Positions 27,304 to 36,602 of a DNA stretch of 64,000 bases are shown here, piece after piece. The notes beneath the pieces were generated by a model that had not been told where the DNA came from, searched no databases, and worked only from the letters and a program-made list of their open reading frames with translations. The position numbers were made by a program, and so were the translations under genes. Origin of the DNA: Niabella aurantiaca DSM 17617 (GTDB lineage: Bacteria; Bacteroidota; Bacteroidia; Chitinophagales; Chitinophagaceae); the NCBI RefSeq assembly GCF_000374125.1, contig NZ_KB893625.1, forward strand, positions 62,001 through 126,000. Reading direction: 5' to 3'. Position 1 is the stretch's first letter. Every line of letters begins with the position of its first letter.

Positions 27304-29300
27304 TGAAGCGGAGCTGTAAAATACATGATTGCTTAAGGAGCAAGGGATTGATGCTGTTAATATGCATGCTTTATGTATTGCCGGGGATGGCACAAAAAAC
27401 TATGGATGACACACCTGTATTAACGAGTGGTGCACCTGTCAAAGGGAAATCACCGGGAGCGTTTGCATTGCCTTCTTTAACCGGCTATGTTATGGGAACG
27501 GCTGTTCTGGAAAAGAATCGGCCCCCGGCTTTGTTCCTGCAAAGCGATAAAAGAAATATCGGCACATATCTGTATTATTTTGAAGGATTTACTGACAAAG
27601 GAAATCCTGTTTACGCAGCACCCGTAAAGCTGGCGTTGCCCTTTCCGGAAACAGGTGATAAGCGTGGCACAATCTTTCAGGATGCGAACAACAAAATATG
27701 GGGTATTTGGCAATTCGGAATGAATCTTGTTATGGCTGAATTCAATAAAAACAAGCTTCGTTTTGGAGAAAAAAGGCTGATTGCAATCAAGGGGCTTCCT
27801 TCTGGTTATTCCGGTTTGGGCATAGGGCAGTTGCCAAATGGGAAAAAAGTGATGCTGTTTGGCATCAGTGAAAAAAGACCGGAAGGAGAAAAAGAAATGA
27901 AATTCGACAGTTTATATTACACACCTGAAGGTTTCTGGCCGGCAACATTACCCCGGTCGGGTATTTACGGTGCTTTGATAAATGATATTGCGGTCGCTGC
28001 CTCTGTAAAAGCGCGGCAATTATCATCGCCGGATGAAACCTACTTCAATTACAGCGCTATAACATTCTATAATGATAGGAAGGAAACCTATGCCATTGCC
28101 GGTACCCGGATGGGAAATATGTTCGCGTATAAAATCAATGGAGCTCCTTTTTCTGCAGAAAGGAAATATGTAGTGGATGAGAGGCATAATATCCTGCGTA
28201 GTCCTACGATTCATGCTTATGCCGGTTATGTGAAGTTCAACGAACGGCAGGAAGGGATATTGGTATCTGGCGAAGGAGGAATAGCCTATTATAAAAATAC
28301 AGCCCGGAAAGACAAAAAAGGGAATTTGATTTTTAATGAGCCGATAGCAGTAATGCAAAGAAATCCTGAATTGTACGGTGGTTCGCTGGTAGTGCCGGAA
28401 TTGACAGATTGGGATGGCGACGGGTTGCTGGATATTATCTCGGGTAATTCGGCGGGCTATATTATTTTCTTTAAAAATGACGGGTCGAATAAAAATCCTG
28501 TTTATTTGCCTCCGGTGTTTTTAAACGCGGGGGGTGAGGTGATTCATATACAACCCGGCTATCGCGAAGATATTCAGGGGCCGGGTGAAGCCCGATGGGG
28601 TTATACCTGCCCAACCATAACAGACTGGAATGAAGATGGTCTGCCTGATATTCTTACGGGCGATAGCAGGGGTAAGTTTATGGTTTACATAAACCGGGGA
28701 AGAAAAACGGAACCGCTACTGGAGCCTGAAGAATCTTTGTATGTAGGAGGGATGAATATGCATGGGGGCTGGAGAGTAAAACCCGGAGCCGGAAAGCTGG
28801 GCAACAGAATGGCCTATATTATTTTAGATAAGGATAATGAGTTTCATTTGTATTGGAGAATCGATGATTACAATGTAGAAGATGGGGGGAAGTTAAAGCT
28901 GGAAGATGGTAGTTTTATTAAAGCGAACCGCCGCCCCGGAGGGCAGGTGGGGCGTGCCAATATACATCTGGTAGATTGGGATTTAGATGGTGTAACCGAT
29001 TTGCTTGTAGGAACAGGCCGGTCTAATGCTATTCCGAACCCCAAAACAGGGCTTCCTTATAACTGGGGTAAAAAAAATGAAGGGGGCGCCGTTCTTTTTC
29101 TGCGCAATTCGGGTACAGACAAAGCGCCTGTCTTCGAGTTTCCCAAAATGATGAAATATAAAGGGCGTGTAATGTTATTTGGCGTCCATGATTGCGCTCC
29201 AACGACGGGGTATTTGGGAGATAAGGGAACGCTGAATTTAATTGTAGGTATTGAAAAAGGTGTTTATATGTATTATCAAAGAAAAGATTTAAGCTGGTAA
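27303..29300 (+). CDS. Secreted FG-GAP/VCBS-repeat beta-propeller protein B
   Basis: A 665-residue secreted protein. Its ATG overlaps the stop codon of propeller A by one base (TAATG), so translation is probably coupled. A signal peptide ends near GMAQ. The repeats include DWDGDGLLDIISG, DWNEDGLPDILTGD and DWDLDGVTDLLVG. It shares the central IQPGYREDIQGPGEARWGY stretch, HLYWRIDDYNVEDGGKLKLE and the terminal YQRKDLSW with protein A, which shows a tandem duplication followed by divergence. Role unknown; the retained pair suggests two related substrates or a complex. Confidence 0.8.
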   Translation: MKRSCKIHDCLRSKGLMLLICMLYVLPGMAQKTMDDTPVLTSGAPVKGKSPGAFALPSLTGYVMGTAVLEKNRPPALFLQSDKRNIGTYLYYFEGFTDKGNPVYAAPVKLALPFPETGDKRGTIFQDANNKIWGIWQFGMNLVMAEFNKNKLRFGEKRLIAIKGLPSGYSGLGIGQLPNGKKVMLFGISEKRPEGEKEMKFDSLYYTPEGFWPATLPRSGIYGALINDIAVAASVKARQLSSPDETYFNYSAITFYNDRKETYAIAGTRMGNMFAYKINGAPFSAERKYVVDERHNILRSPTIHAYAGYVKFNERQEGILVSGEGGIAYYKNTARKDKKGNLIFNEPIAVMQRNPELYGGSLVVPELTDWDGDGLLDIISGNSAGYIIFFKNDGSNKNPVYLPPVFLNAGGEVIHIQPGYREDIQGPGEARWGYTCPTITDWNEDGLPDILTGDSRGKFMVYINRGRKTEPLLEPEESLYVGGMNMHGGWRVKPGAGKLGNRMAYIILDKDNEFHLYWRIDDYNVEDGGKLKLEDGSFIKANRRPGGQVGRANIHLVDWDLDGVTDLLVGTGRSNAIPNPKTGLPYNWGKKNEGGAVLFLRNSGTDKAPVFEFPKMMKYKGRVMLFGVHDCAPTTGYLGDKGTLNLIVGIEKGVYMYYQRKDLSW

Positions 29301-29302
29301 TT

Positions 29303-31285
29303 ATGAGGAAAATACAAATATTGGTTTTCGTAAGTACATTTTTGTTAAACGATGTACAGGCGCAAAAGCCCGAAGGTGCCCCCGGCGATTTTCAATTGCT
29401 GAAATATAATAACCCCGGTCTGGTGGTGGATTTAGGAGTGGGGCTTTGGGGCTGGCCTATTCCGCTGGATTATGATGGTGATGGTGATATGGATCTGCTG
29501 GTGTCCAGTCAGGGAAAACCCTATAATGGGATTTACCTTTTTGAAAATACCAGCGGGGATGCATTTCCTGTATTTGCCAAACCTAAATGGTTAAATAAAT
29601 CGATAAAAGATATTCAGGTTTCCTATGTGGATGGCAGGCCAAGGCTGCTGATACCGGGCGCTGAGCTGACCGACTTTCTCAATCAGTTTGAGCGTCAAAA
29701 AAAGGACTTGTTTCCGGCAAAAGAAGTACTCAGGGATATAAAAGGAAAGAATCGTTTCAATCAGTGGAAGTATGTGGATTATGACAGTGACGGAGATCCG
29801 GATATTTTAATCGGGGTGGACGACTGGGGTGATTATGGATGGGATAATGCTTTTAATAGTAAAGGAGAGTGGACGCGGGGGCCTTTACATGGATATGTTT
29901 ATTTACTGGAGAATGTGAATGGAACATATCAAAACAAAGGCCGGCTGCAGGTTAACGGAAAAGATCTGGATGTGTTTGGCGCGCCAACACCCAATATGGC
30001 GGATTTTGACGGCGATGGCGATTTAGATCTGATTTGCGGTGAATTTTTGGACAAGCTTACTTACTTTGAAAATATTGGTACGCGGGCCCGGCCTGTATTT
30101 TCAAAGGGGAGATATTTGAAAAATGAGAAGGGTGTTATTTCTATGGATCTGGAAATGATCATTCCGGTTGCTGTTGACTGGAATAAAGATGGGTTAACGG
30201 ATTTGGTGGTGGGAGATGAGGATGGGAGAGTGGCATTAATAGAAAATACCGGTAAAGTGGAAAATAGCATGCCGGTGTTTAAATCGGCAAGATATTTTCA
30301 GCAGGAAGCAGCGGACGTAAAATTTGGTGCCCTTGTAACACCATTTAGTGTGGATTGGGATGGTGATGGAGATGAAGATCTGATCTGTGGTAATTCGGCA
30401 GGCTATATTGGTTTTATCGAAAACCTGGGAATGTATAATGGCATGCCGCGCTGGGCAAAACCGGTATTGTTGAAAAGTGAAGGAGAAGTAATACGCATTC
30501 AGGCTGGAAAAAATGGTTCCATACAGGGGCCCGCCGAAGCAAAATGGGGTTATACTACTTTATCTGTGGCCGATTGGGACGGGGACGGATTGAAGGATAT
30601 AATTGTAAATTCCATTTGGGGGAAAATAGAGTGGTTTAAAAATACCGGCACAGAAAAAGCACCAAAGCTGGCTAAGGCACAGGGCGTAAAAGTAGACTGG
30701 CCGGGGAAAACCGTTCCCAAACCTTCGTGGATTTGGTGGAGCCCCCAACCTGGAACATTAGTAACACAGTGGCGAACTACACCGTTTGCGATAGATTGGA
30801 ATAAAGATGGACTTACAGATCTGATTCTATTAGACACGGCGGGTTACTTGTCCTATTTTGAAAGATTTAAAAAGGGGAATGAATGGATGTTGAAACCCGG
30901 CCAGCGCATTTTCGAAGCGATCAATGGCTCCGTATTTGATCAAAGGCATTCCAGGGATTCTTTGAGCCCTGCTACCGGCTTGTTACAGTTAAATAATGGA
31001 AAATTTGGGCAAAGCGGACGGAGGAAATTTACTATTGCTGATTGGGATGGAGATGGCAAACCCGACTTTTTGGTAAACAGCATGAATGTATCTTTTTTAA
31101 AGAATGAAGGCATAAAAAACGGGAAAGTGCAATTGAGGGGCAAAGGAAAGACCGGCCAATTACGATTAGCCGGCCATGACACGAGCCCGACAACAGTGGA
31201 CTGGCATAGAGGGCCTGAAAGAGATTTGCTGGTGGGCGCTGAAGACGGCTTTTTATATTATTTAAAGAATAAAAAGAATCAATAA
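29303..31285 (+). CDS. Secreted FG-GAP/VCBS-repeat beta-propeller protein C
   Basis: A 660-residue secreted protein starting 2 bases after propeller B. A signal peptide ends near VQAQ. It has more calcium-loop repeats than A and B, for example DYDGDGDMDLLVS, DYDSDGDPDILIG, DFDGDGDLDLICG, DWDGDGDEDLICG and DWDGDGKPDFLV. It shares a degenerate form of the central signature (IQGPAEAKWGYTTLSVADW), so it is a more distant member of the same group. It is the last gene of PUL2 and converges with the heparinase III gene across a 256-base spacer. Function unknown. Confidence 0.8.
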   Translation: MRKIQILVFVSTFLLNDVQAQKPEGAPGDFQLLKYNNPGLVVDLGVGLWGWPIPLDYDGDGDMDLLVSSQGKPYNGIYLFENTSGDAFPVFAKPKWLNKSIKDIQVSYVDGRPRLLIPGAELTDFLNQFERQKKDLFPAKEVLRDIKGKNRFNQWKYVDYDSDGDPDILIGVDDWGDYGWDNAFNSKGEWTRGPLHGYVYLLENVNGTYQNKGRLQVNGKDLDVFGAPTPNMADFDGDGDLDLICGEFLDKLTYFENIGTRARPVFSKGRYLKNEKGVISMDLEMIIPVAVDWNKDGLTDLVVGDEDGRVALIENTGKVENSMPVFKSARYFQQEAADVKFGALVTPFSVDWDGDGDEDLICGNSAGYIGFIENLGMYNGMPRWAKPVLLKSEGEVIRIQAGKNGSIQGPAEAKWGYTTLSVADWDGDGLKDIIVNSIWGKIEWFKNTGTEKAPKLAKAQGVKVDWPGKTVPKPSWIWWSPQPGTLVTQWRTTPFAIDWNKDGLTDLILLDTAGYLSYFERFKKGNEWMLKPGQRIFEAINGSVFDQRHSRDSLSPATGLLQLNNGKFGQSGRRKFTIADWDGDGKPDFLVNSMNVSFLKNEGIKNGKVQLRGKGKTGQLRLAGHDTSPTTVDWHRGPERDLLVGAEDGFLYYLKNKKNQ

Positions 31286-31541
31286 CAGCCGGTTCATGTA
31301 GGTCTGGCGGACAATAATGAATAAAAGGCCATAGCTTTTTTTAGGTTCGTAAGAGGCTGTTTTAAAATAAAAAATCTTATTTGAATACTTAAACGTATGA
31401 CGCGGATGCGTTTATCCGGCCGGGCCGGTGAGCGCATCTGGTATCAAAGATCATCAAGGAGCAGTCATAAAAAGAACGAAGAAACATTTTTGTCTGATAT
31501 TGCTCTTTGTACCTTGTGGATCCTTTTTGTATCTGCAGTTC

Positions 31542-33542
31542 CTATAGGGTCGTAGTTATCTTTTTGTTCACGCCATCCACCGTGAGCGTAATATCGATCT
31601 TCCCGTTTACAAGATCATTCCCTGCATTTTCTTTTAAGGATATTGCCGGAGCTTTACTACCGCTGTAGGGATACAGAATCGTAATAAATGTTTGTGTTTG
31701 CGCATCAGCCTTTGGTTTTTCAAATGCAAATAAGGGGCGTGGCAGTTCCTGGCGGTAGGAATAGGATACTTTTCCTTCTTCTTCTTTCAGCCGGATTTTA
31801 TCTTTGTTCAGATTTTGAATTAATAAATTGTTGCCATCACTGTAGGTGGTATATACCCTGTTCAAGGCCTGGTCGTATACTGGGTTGCTGTCTTCCTTTA
31901 ATACAAAATGGGCATCCAGTACACCGGTGGCCTTGCCGATGGCCTTGTCAATGATCAAAAAATATTTCTGATCAATAAAGAGCACGCTGCGCTGATGATC
32001 GAGCCCTTTATAGCTGGGATTGGTATAAGTAAGCAGATCCATTCCATTTTCTTTTTCTCCTTTGAGGGAATCAGAAGGGGGCCGTGCGGCTGTCTTCCAT
32101 TTATCGAGGTGAGCCTTGGTGATGACCATGTTTTTGTTATCCAGCGTAAGGGTATTGTGAATACGGGTCTGGCGGTACCATTCGCGCATTTGCATAATGG
32201 CTGCATCACCGCTATATACGAAGGACCCGGCGTCGGGGGCAAAATTGCGGCCCTTTATCCAAAGCTCAAAAGTGCCGTTATCGGGCTGCGCATGAAATTT
32301 CCCGGGAGGGCTGGCTTTTAAAACCATTACGGTGGCATCATTGTTCCAGCCGTTTCTAAAGGTATAAAAACCGGCATCGGTAAGCCCTCGGGAAAGAAAA
32401 GAAGGTTGCTTTCCTTTTTTGCCGTCTGTTGCAAAGTATTGAATGACCACATTGTCCGGGAAAACTTTTGCCCAGCTTTTGTAGGATTTCAGCATTCCCC
32501 TTTTGTCCTGCATTTTGGCATCCCCATACATGGGGTAGGTATAGTCGGGGAAAGAAATGCTGATGGTTGCCAGGATCATTTTTTCTACGGTTTGTTTGTA
32601 ACTGGCAGGAAATACATGATCCATTCCCGCTTCCTGGGCGGACCGTAACGCATTAATAAAGGTATTGATCATGGCCACGTGGTAGTTGATCGACAGTTCC
32701 CATTGCATACCATCGGCATACACCTGCTTTTTTATTTCATCGTTTAATACGGCAACGCCACTGTTCCTCCAGGTTTCGGCGGTAGTATATTCGGGAAACG
32801 AAGTGCCGGCCGTCAGTACCCGTTGCGCCTCAAAAAGACGATGGTTGCCTTCGGTGGCATAGTGGTGCGACAGGTAGTTGGTCTGATGCTGGTAGTTATT
32901 TAAAAATTCCAGTAAGAACGCCGGGGTGAAATTGGGTGAGCGGACGAATGCGGTAAAGGCGGCGCGCAGGTTGTTCAGTCTTTCTGATATTTCCAGCGCA
33001 CGCCAGGCAAAACGGTCGTTGTCTTTTGACAGGCCCAGCGGGTTCTTTTTTGCCCAGTCGCTAAACTGCGCCATCCATTCCCGCGCATATTTTTCATCGC
33101 CGGTGGCCTGGTACACCTGCGCCATATCGGCCCACCATTTTACCCGGTGCAGCTGCCAGCGCACTTCATTATCTTTTACCGGCCAGTACTGCCAGTTAAT
33201 GTCTTTTCCATAATCGAAATAGCCATATCCCTTATGCGGTTTAAAGTGGTGCAGCAGGGCGTTGTCGGCCGATTCTTTTGTTTGTTTGCTCACTTTATCT
33301 GATCCTGCAGTATTGCCACCCTTGTTTTTTTGCCGGTAATATTTCAAAAGTTCCGCGGCTGCATCCCTGTAACGGCCGGCATCAAAAGCCATTTTTGTTC
33401 TTTCCAGGCCTGGGTAGCCAAGGTTGACGATGTTAAAGCTTTCCTTGTTCAATGGCCCCTGCGCATGGGTGCTGCCCATCAGCAGCAGGAGCAGTGCCAT
33501 GATCATTCCTCTTTTTGTTCCTGTTGTTTTTTTAAACGGCAT
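31542..33542 (-). CDS. Heparinase III-type polysaccharide lyase, PL12
   Basis: A 666-residue secreted enzyme, the usual length of Bacteroidota PL12 heparan lyases. A signal peptide ends near THAQ. The N-terminal alpha/alpha toroid contains WPVKDNEVRWQLHRVKWW and YATEGNHRLFEAQRVL, in which Asn233 is the candidate neutraliser of the uronate carboxylate; WELSINYHVAMIN follows with candidate His/Tyr residues. The C-terminal heparinase II/III beta-sandwich has FHAQPDNGTFELWIKGRNF. PL12 enzymes cleave low-sulfated heparan sulfate by beta-elimination. Its ATG is 1 base after the stop of the upstream fimbrillin-lyase fusion gene, so the two are coupled. PL12 is more likely than PL21 here because of the GNHR motif. 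Confidence 0.9.
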   Translation of the reverse strand: MPFKKTTGTKRGMIMALLLLLMGSTHAQGPLNKESFNIVNLGYPGLERTKMAFDAGRYRDAAAELLKYYRQKNKGGNTAGSDKVSKQTKESADNALLHHFKPHKGYGYFDYGKDINWQYWPVKDNEVRWQLHRVKWWADMAQVYQATGDEKYAREWMAQFSDWAKKNPLGLSKDNDRFAWRALEISERLNNLRAAFTAFVRSPNFTPAFLLEFLNNYQHQTNYLSHHYATEGNHRLFEAQRVLTAGTSFPEYTTAETWRNSGVAVLNDEIKKQVYADGMQWELSINYHVAMINTFINALRSAQEAGMDHVFPASYKQTVEKMILATISISFPDYTYPMYGDAKMQDKRGMLKSYKSWAKVFPDNVVIQYFATDGKKGKQPSFLSRGLTDAGFYTFRNGWNNDATVMVLKASPPGKFHAQPDNGTFELWIKGRNFAPDAGSFVYSGDAAIMQMREWYRQTRIHNTLTLDNKNMVITKAHLDKWKTAARPPSDSLKGEKENGMDLLTYTNPSYKGLDHQRSVLFIDQKYFLIIDKAIGKATGVLDAHFVLKEDSNPVYDQALNRVYTTYSDGNNLLIQNLNKDKIRLKEEEGKVSYSYRQELPRPLFAFEKPKADAQTQTFITILYPYSGSKAPAISLKENAGNDLVNGKIDITLTVDGVNKKITTTL

Positions 33543-33543
33543 T

Positions 33544-35094
33544 CTAATTCAGTTTATAAATTCTTATATCATCATGATAAACAATGCGGGTAAGCCCTTC
33601 CTGCAAACCGTACAGGCCCCATTTAATATAGCCAATGTTTCCAATACTGGGGTCGCCGGCAAATGTGCCATAATTGGTTCTTTCATCCACCAATTTAAAA
33701 TTGTTTTCACCCGGCAGCTTCATATAGGTTTTAATGTAGCCGGTAAGGTCGGTTCGGGCCGTCCACTTTACATCTATCCTGAAATGGATCCATTGATTGT
33801 AATAGGGACGCACATCCGATAAAAAGTTATACACCCGCTCGTTGTCCACGTACCGCAGCCGTAGTGCATTTCTGGCCACGCGCATCTGCAGCGGCACGCC
33901 CGAATTGGTTTCCGCATTGCCGGATACTTTTAACTGAAAGATATTCGTTTCGTGGATCGGTTCGGTAACCCAGGGCGTCCAGTCCTTCAGGTACACGCTA
34001 AACTCATATCGCCGTACATCCCCCGGAGCAAAACGGCCATTGGGCTTATAGGCTGCTGTAGCGCTTTCGCTGCGCCAGGAGCCGTCAGAGTAATAACCGC
34101 TGTCGCCATATACTATTTTGTGGGCAATGGCGTAGTTGCCGGTTGCGCCCGGCGATACCAGGTACGCTGCATCCGCCGCTGTGGCGTTCGTAACCCCAAT
34201 GTCCGGTATACCTCCGTTAAGCATACCATCCTCATAATTCATATCCATCAATAACCGGGACGAAGTGGCATTTTGCAAGGTAATGGTGTAGTTGTAGCTC
34301 TTGCCTTTTTCAAATTTGGCGCCTGCCGGGAAGGTCCAGGTATACGTACTGCCCGATGGCAGGGTAAACCGTACTTTTTTACCGGCTGCATCGGCAAGGG
34401 GCAGGAGGATGGCGGTTACTGTTTGCGTGGCACCACTGATGGTTACATTGGCCGGGACATCGGCAGCTGCTGTACCGGCGGAAAGCGAACCGCTGGCAAG
34501 ATTAAAATCTGCCTGGGTATTTAAGCTCTGAAAAACGGCATCGAGACCATCAAGCGCAGCGCCGTTGCCCGATTGTACCGTAAGCGTTACCCTGGCCAGC
34601 TGGTGCTCAAAATTTAAACTGGGGTTGGCAGTGCTGGCCTTGCTAAAGTTGGTGGCGTTGCTGGAATACATCAGGTCGATAACCTGCGGGTTGCTTTGGT
34701 TGGCCAGGTTTATTTTGTAAATACTACCGGCTAAAGCAGGTTGGTATGGATAATACGCGCTGAAATTTACGCTGCTGCCATCTTCGGGGTAGCTGAGGGC
34801 ATTGCCACCCTGAGCTGTAAAATTGCCATCACCTGTTGTGGTATATCTTTTATTGGCAGCCAGGTTAGCTCCGCCCGGAGCGGCGTTCATAAATACGCCA
34901 ATACTGTCGTTCGTATCCCAGGTATTTCCATTGGCTTTGGTGACGGCTTTGTCATCTACGGCGGACGTGAACCGGATCACACTGCCCGTACCTGGTATAC
35001 CAGCCCGGGCGTCTTTTTTTTGGCAGGCAACCAGGAACAATATCGCATAAAGCAATGTTGCAACCGGGTTTATTAACCGTTTATTCATTTGCAA
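33544..35094 (-). CDS. Fimbrillin-like lipoprotein fused to a heparin-lyase-I-like (PL13/PL20-type) domain
   Basis: A 516-residue lipoprotein (lipobox LVAC, Cys24). Residues about 38-270 match fimbrillin-like (Mfa-like) proteins: IRFTSAVDDKA, WDTNDSIGVFM, YTTTGDGNFTAQG, YSSNATNFSK and FEHQLARVTLTV. From about 277 a different jelly-roll domain follows, with YGDSGYYSDGSWRSES, RRYEFSVYLKDW and YNQWIHFRIDVKW, which is the pattern of the polysaccharide-lyase clan that holds heparinase I (PL13) and PL20. The arrangement suggests a lyase displayed at the surface on a fimbrillin module. It directly precedes heparinase III. I am fairly sure of both halves, less of the exact PL family. Confidence 0.78.
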   Translation of the reverse strand: MQMNKRLINPVATLLYAILFLVACQKKDARAGIPGTGSVIRFTSAVDDKAVTKANGNTWDTNDSIGVFMNAAPGGANLAANKRYTTTGDGNFTAQGGNALSYPEDGSSVNFSAYYPYQPALAGSIYKINLANQSNPQVIDLMYSSNATNFSKASTANPSLNFEHQLARVTLTVQSGNGAALDGLDAVFQSLNTQADFNLASGSLSAGTAAADVPANVTISGATQTVTAILLPLADAAGKKVRFTLPSGSTYTWTFPAGAKFEKGKSYNYTITLQNATSSRLLMDMNYEDGMLNGGIPDIGVTNATAADAAYLVSPGATGNYAIAHKIVYGDSGYYSDGSWRSESATAAYKPNGRFAPGDVRRYEFSVYLKDWTPWVTEPIHETNIFQLKVSGNAETNSGVPLQMRVARNALRLRYVDNERVYNFLSDVRPYYNQWIHFRIDVKWTARTDLTGYIKTYMKLPGENNFKLVDERTNYGTFAGDPSIGNIGYIKWGLYGLQEGLTRIVYHDDIRIYKLN

Positions 35095-35191
35095 GTAGTT
35101 ATATCTTATAAAAATAGGAGTTAACCGCCGCCGGTACTTTTAAAAATGGTTAAAAGCCTTTCAATTTTGTCGAAACGGGCCGCCCCGGCTC

Positions 35192-36403
35192 TCAAAATAG
35201 TTTATCAACCCCTGCTGCCAGGTACCAGCCCAGGGTCCGGTAAAAAGGATGCGCCCATTCGTTTGCGGCTATGGGAATATAGCAGGAAAGCCCCGAAAAG
35301 GTATGGATGGGCTTGCCGAGGAAGCCGGGGGTATGCACCTTGTACAGCACCGTTTGGTTCATGGCCGTTTGTACAGTGGTGAGGTCAGCCGCGTCAAAAT
35401 TTTTATTCAAAAAATCCAAAAAATCAAACCCCGCAGTAAGGGAATTGGAGTCAAAATCCAGTCGTTGGATCTCGCTTCTTTTGAAATCAGGGTAAGCAAA
35501 AGGATGGCCGTAAAACAGGTTTTTGGCCGCCTTTGCCAGCGCATCGAGCTCACTGGTTTTTATTAACGAATAAGTAGCGGATTGCAGGTTGCCGCTTTGA
35601 GACAGATAGTAATTATAGTAAGTGCCTGCCACCTGGCGCAGCCCCTGCTCCGGCGCGGCATCAAAGAGGTATTTTTCTACCAGGTTATAAGGCAGGCCCA
35701 CGCTCAGTACTTCGGTGGGCGAGGCCAGTATATAGGTTGCTTTGTCTTTCAACTCATACATGACTTCCACCGATGCCATGGAGCAGGCATCAAAAACAAG
35801 GTATTCGAGGTTGTCGGGGAGTGCGGTTTTCAGGCTTTGCACGTCCATTTTGCTGCCGCCGTCATCGCTGAACGAACGCAGTGCCACGGTAGCCGTTTTG
35901 GGGAGCCAGTTGGTGGCATGGCTCCAGAGTATGGCGCCATAAGACCTGGCAGGATACAAAGATTCCATATCATTGAACACCATTTTCATAATAGCGGGGT
36001 CGGATGCATCATGGTCATTATATATTTTTACCTTGCGGCTGGTGATCTCGGGTCCCGTATCATGCGAAATTTCGTAGAGGCAGGGCTGCTGGCCAAAGAT
36101 CTTGGCGTATACGATCAGCTTGCCGTTGATACCCGTAAATCCTTCCTCCATTTGATTGATATTGGTAAAGGCATTGGACGCCAGGCTGTTGTTGGCCGAC
36201 ATGTAGATCATTACTACTTTGGAAGCCAGGGGCTTTACATCGTTTTTGCGGCAGGAAAAAAGAAGCAGCAGCGGCACCCACAAAAAATATAAGATGAGCT
36301 TTATACTGAGCAACGGGTAAAAAAGTGATCGACTTTTCCTTATATTGAGCAAAGACGAAGTATAAAGGCGTACAAATTGATCCTGGACGAAGTATAGGTT
36401 CAT
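35192..36403 (-). CDS. Clostripain-family (C11) cysteine protease lipoprotein
   Basis: A 403-residue predicted lipoprotein. The clan CD fold starts with VVMIYMSANNSLA; the catalytic His is His162 in ILWSHATNWLP and the catalytic Cys is Cys207 in VFDACSMASVEVMYEL. Clostripains usually cut after Arg, but I cannot predict specificity here. The N terminus is odd: about 30 polar and basic residues precede the hydrophobic stretch and lipobox (LLFSC, Cys51), so a downstream non-ATG start is possible. It lies between two fimbrillin-like genes on the same strand. Because fimbrillins of the type V pilus are matured by an Arg-specific clan CD protease in Porphyromonas, a processing role is an attractive but unproven idea. 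Confidence 0.82.
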   Translation of the reverse strand: MNLYFVQDQFVRLYTSSLLNIRKSRSLFYPLLSIKLILYFLWVPLLLLFSCRKNDVKPLASKVVMIYMSANNSLASNAFTNINQMEEGFTGINGKLIVYAKIFGQQPCLYEISHDTGPEITSRKVKIYNDHDASDPAIMKMVFNDMESLYPARSYGAILWSHATNWLPKTATVALRSFSDDGGSKMDVQSLKTALPDNLEYLVFDACSMASVEVMYELKDKATYILASPTEVLSVGLPYNLVEKYLFDAAPEQGLRQVAGTYYNYYLSQSGNLQSATYSLIKTSELDALAKAAKNLFYGHPFAYPDFKRSEIQRLDFDSNSLTAGFDFLDFLNKNFDAADLTTVQTAMNQTVLYKVHTPGFLGKPIHTFSGLSCYIPIAANEWAHPFYRTLGWYLAAGVDKLF

Positions 36404-36534
36404 TTATGGGTTGATGGATTTTTGAAACGGCTTTGTTTGGATGAAGTTAAGAAATAATTGAGCGTTGTAGCTATGAATAGATCCCCGGACACCGTGATTG
36501 TGCGGTTTTGAAAATGAAAGGAAGGCTTGATAAA

Positions 36535-36573
36535 TTAAAAAAGCAAGGGCCATCCCCACGGACAGCCTTTGCT
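36535..36573 (-). terminator. Terminator downstream of the second fimbrillin-like gene
   Basis: On the minus strand AGCAAAGGC and GCCCTTGCT form a stem with one mismatch (plus-strand 36565-36573 and 36542-36550), followed by a run of six T. It separates the fimbrillin-like gene from the clostripain gene. Confidence 0.55.
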
Positions 36574-36602
36574 GAATAAAAGTTACTTTTTTGATCGGAT
36601 GA

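Noticed and set aside
15410-31541. Integrase or transposase genes marking PUL2 as a classical mobile element
   Set aside because: All substantial frames of this stretch were read; none resembles an integrase, transposase or conjugation protein. The island idea rests on composition and the tRNA only.
35582-36292. 236-codon plus-strand open frame opposite the clostripain gene
   Set aside because: The clostripain frame has both catalytic motifs; this one has no recognisable motif and mirrors its codon pattern.
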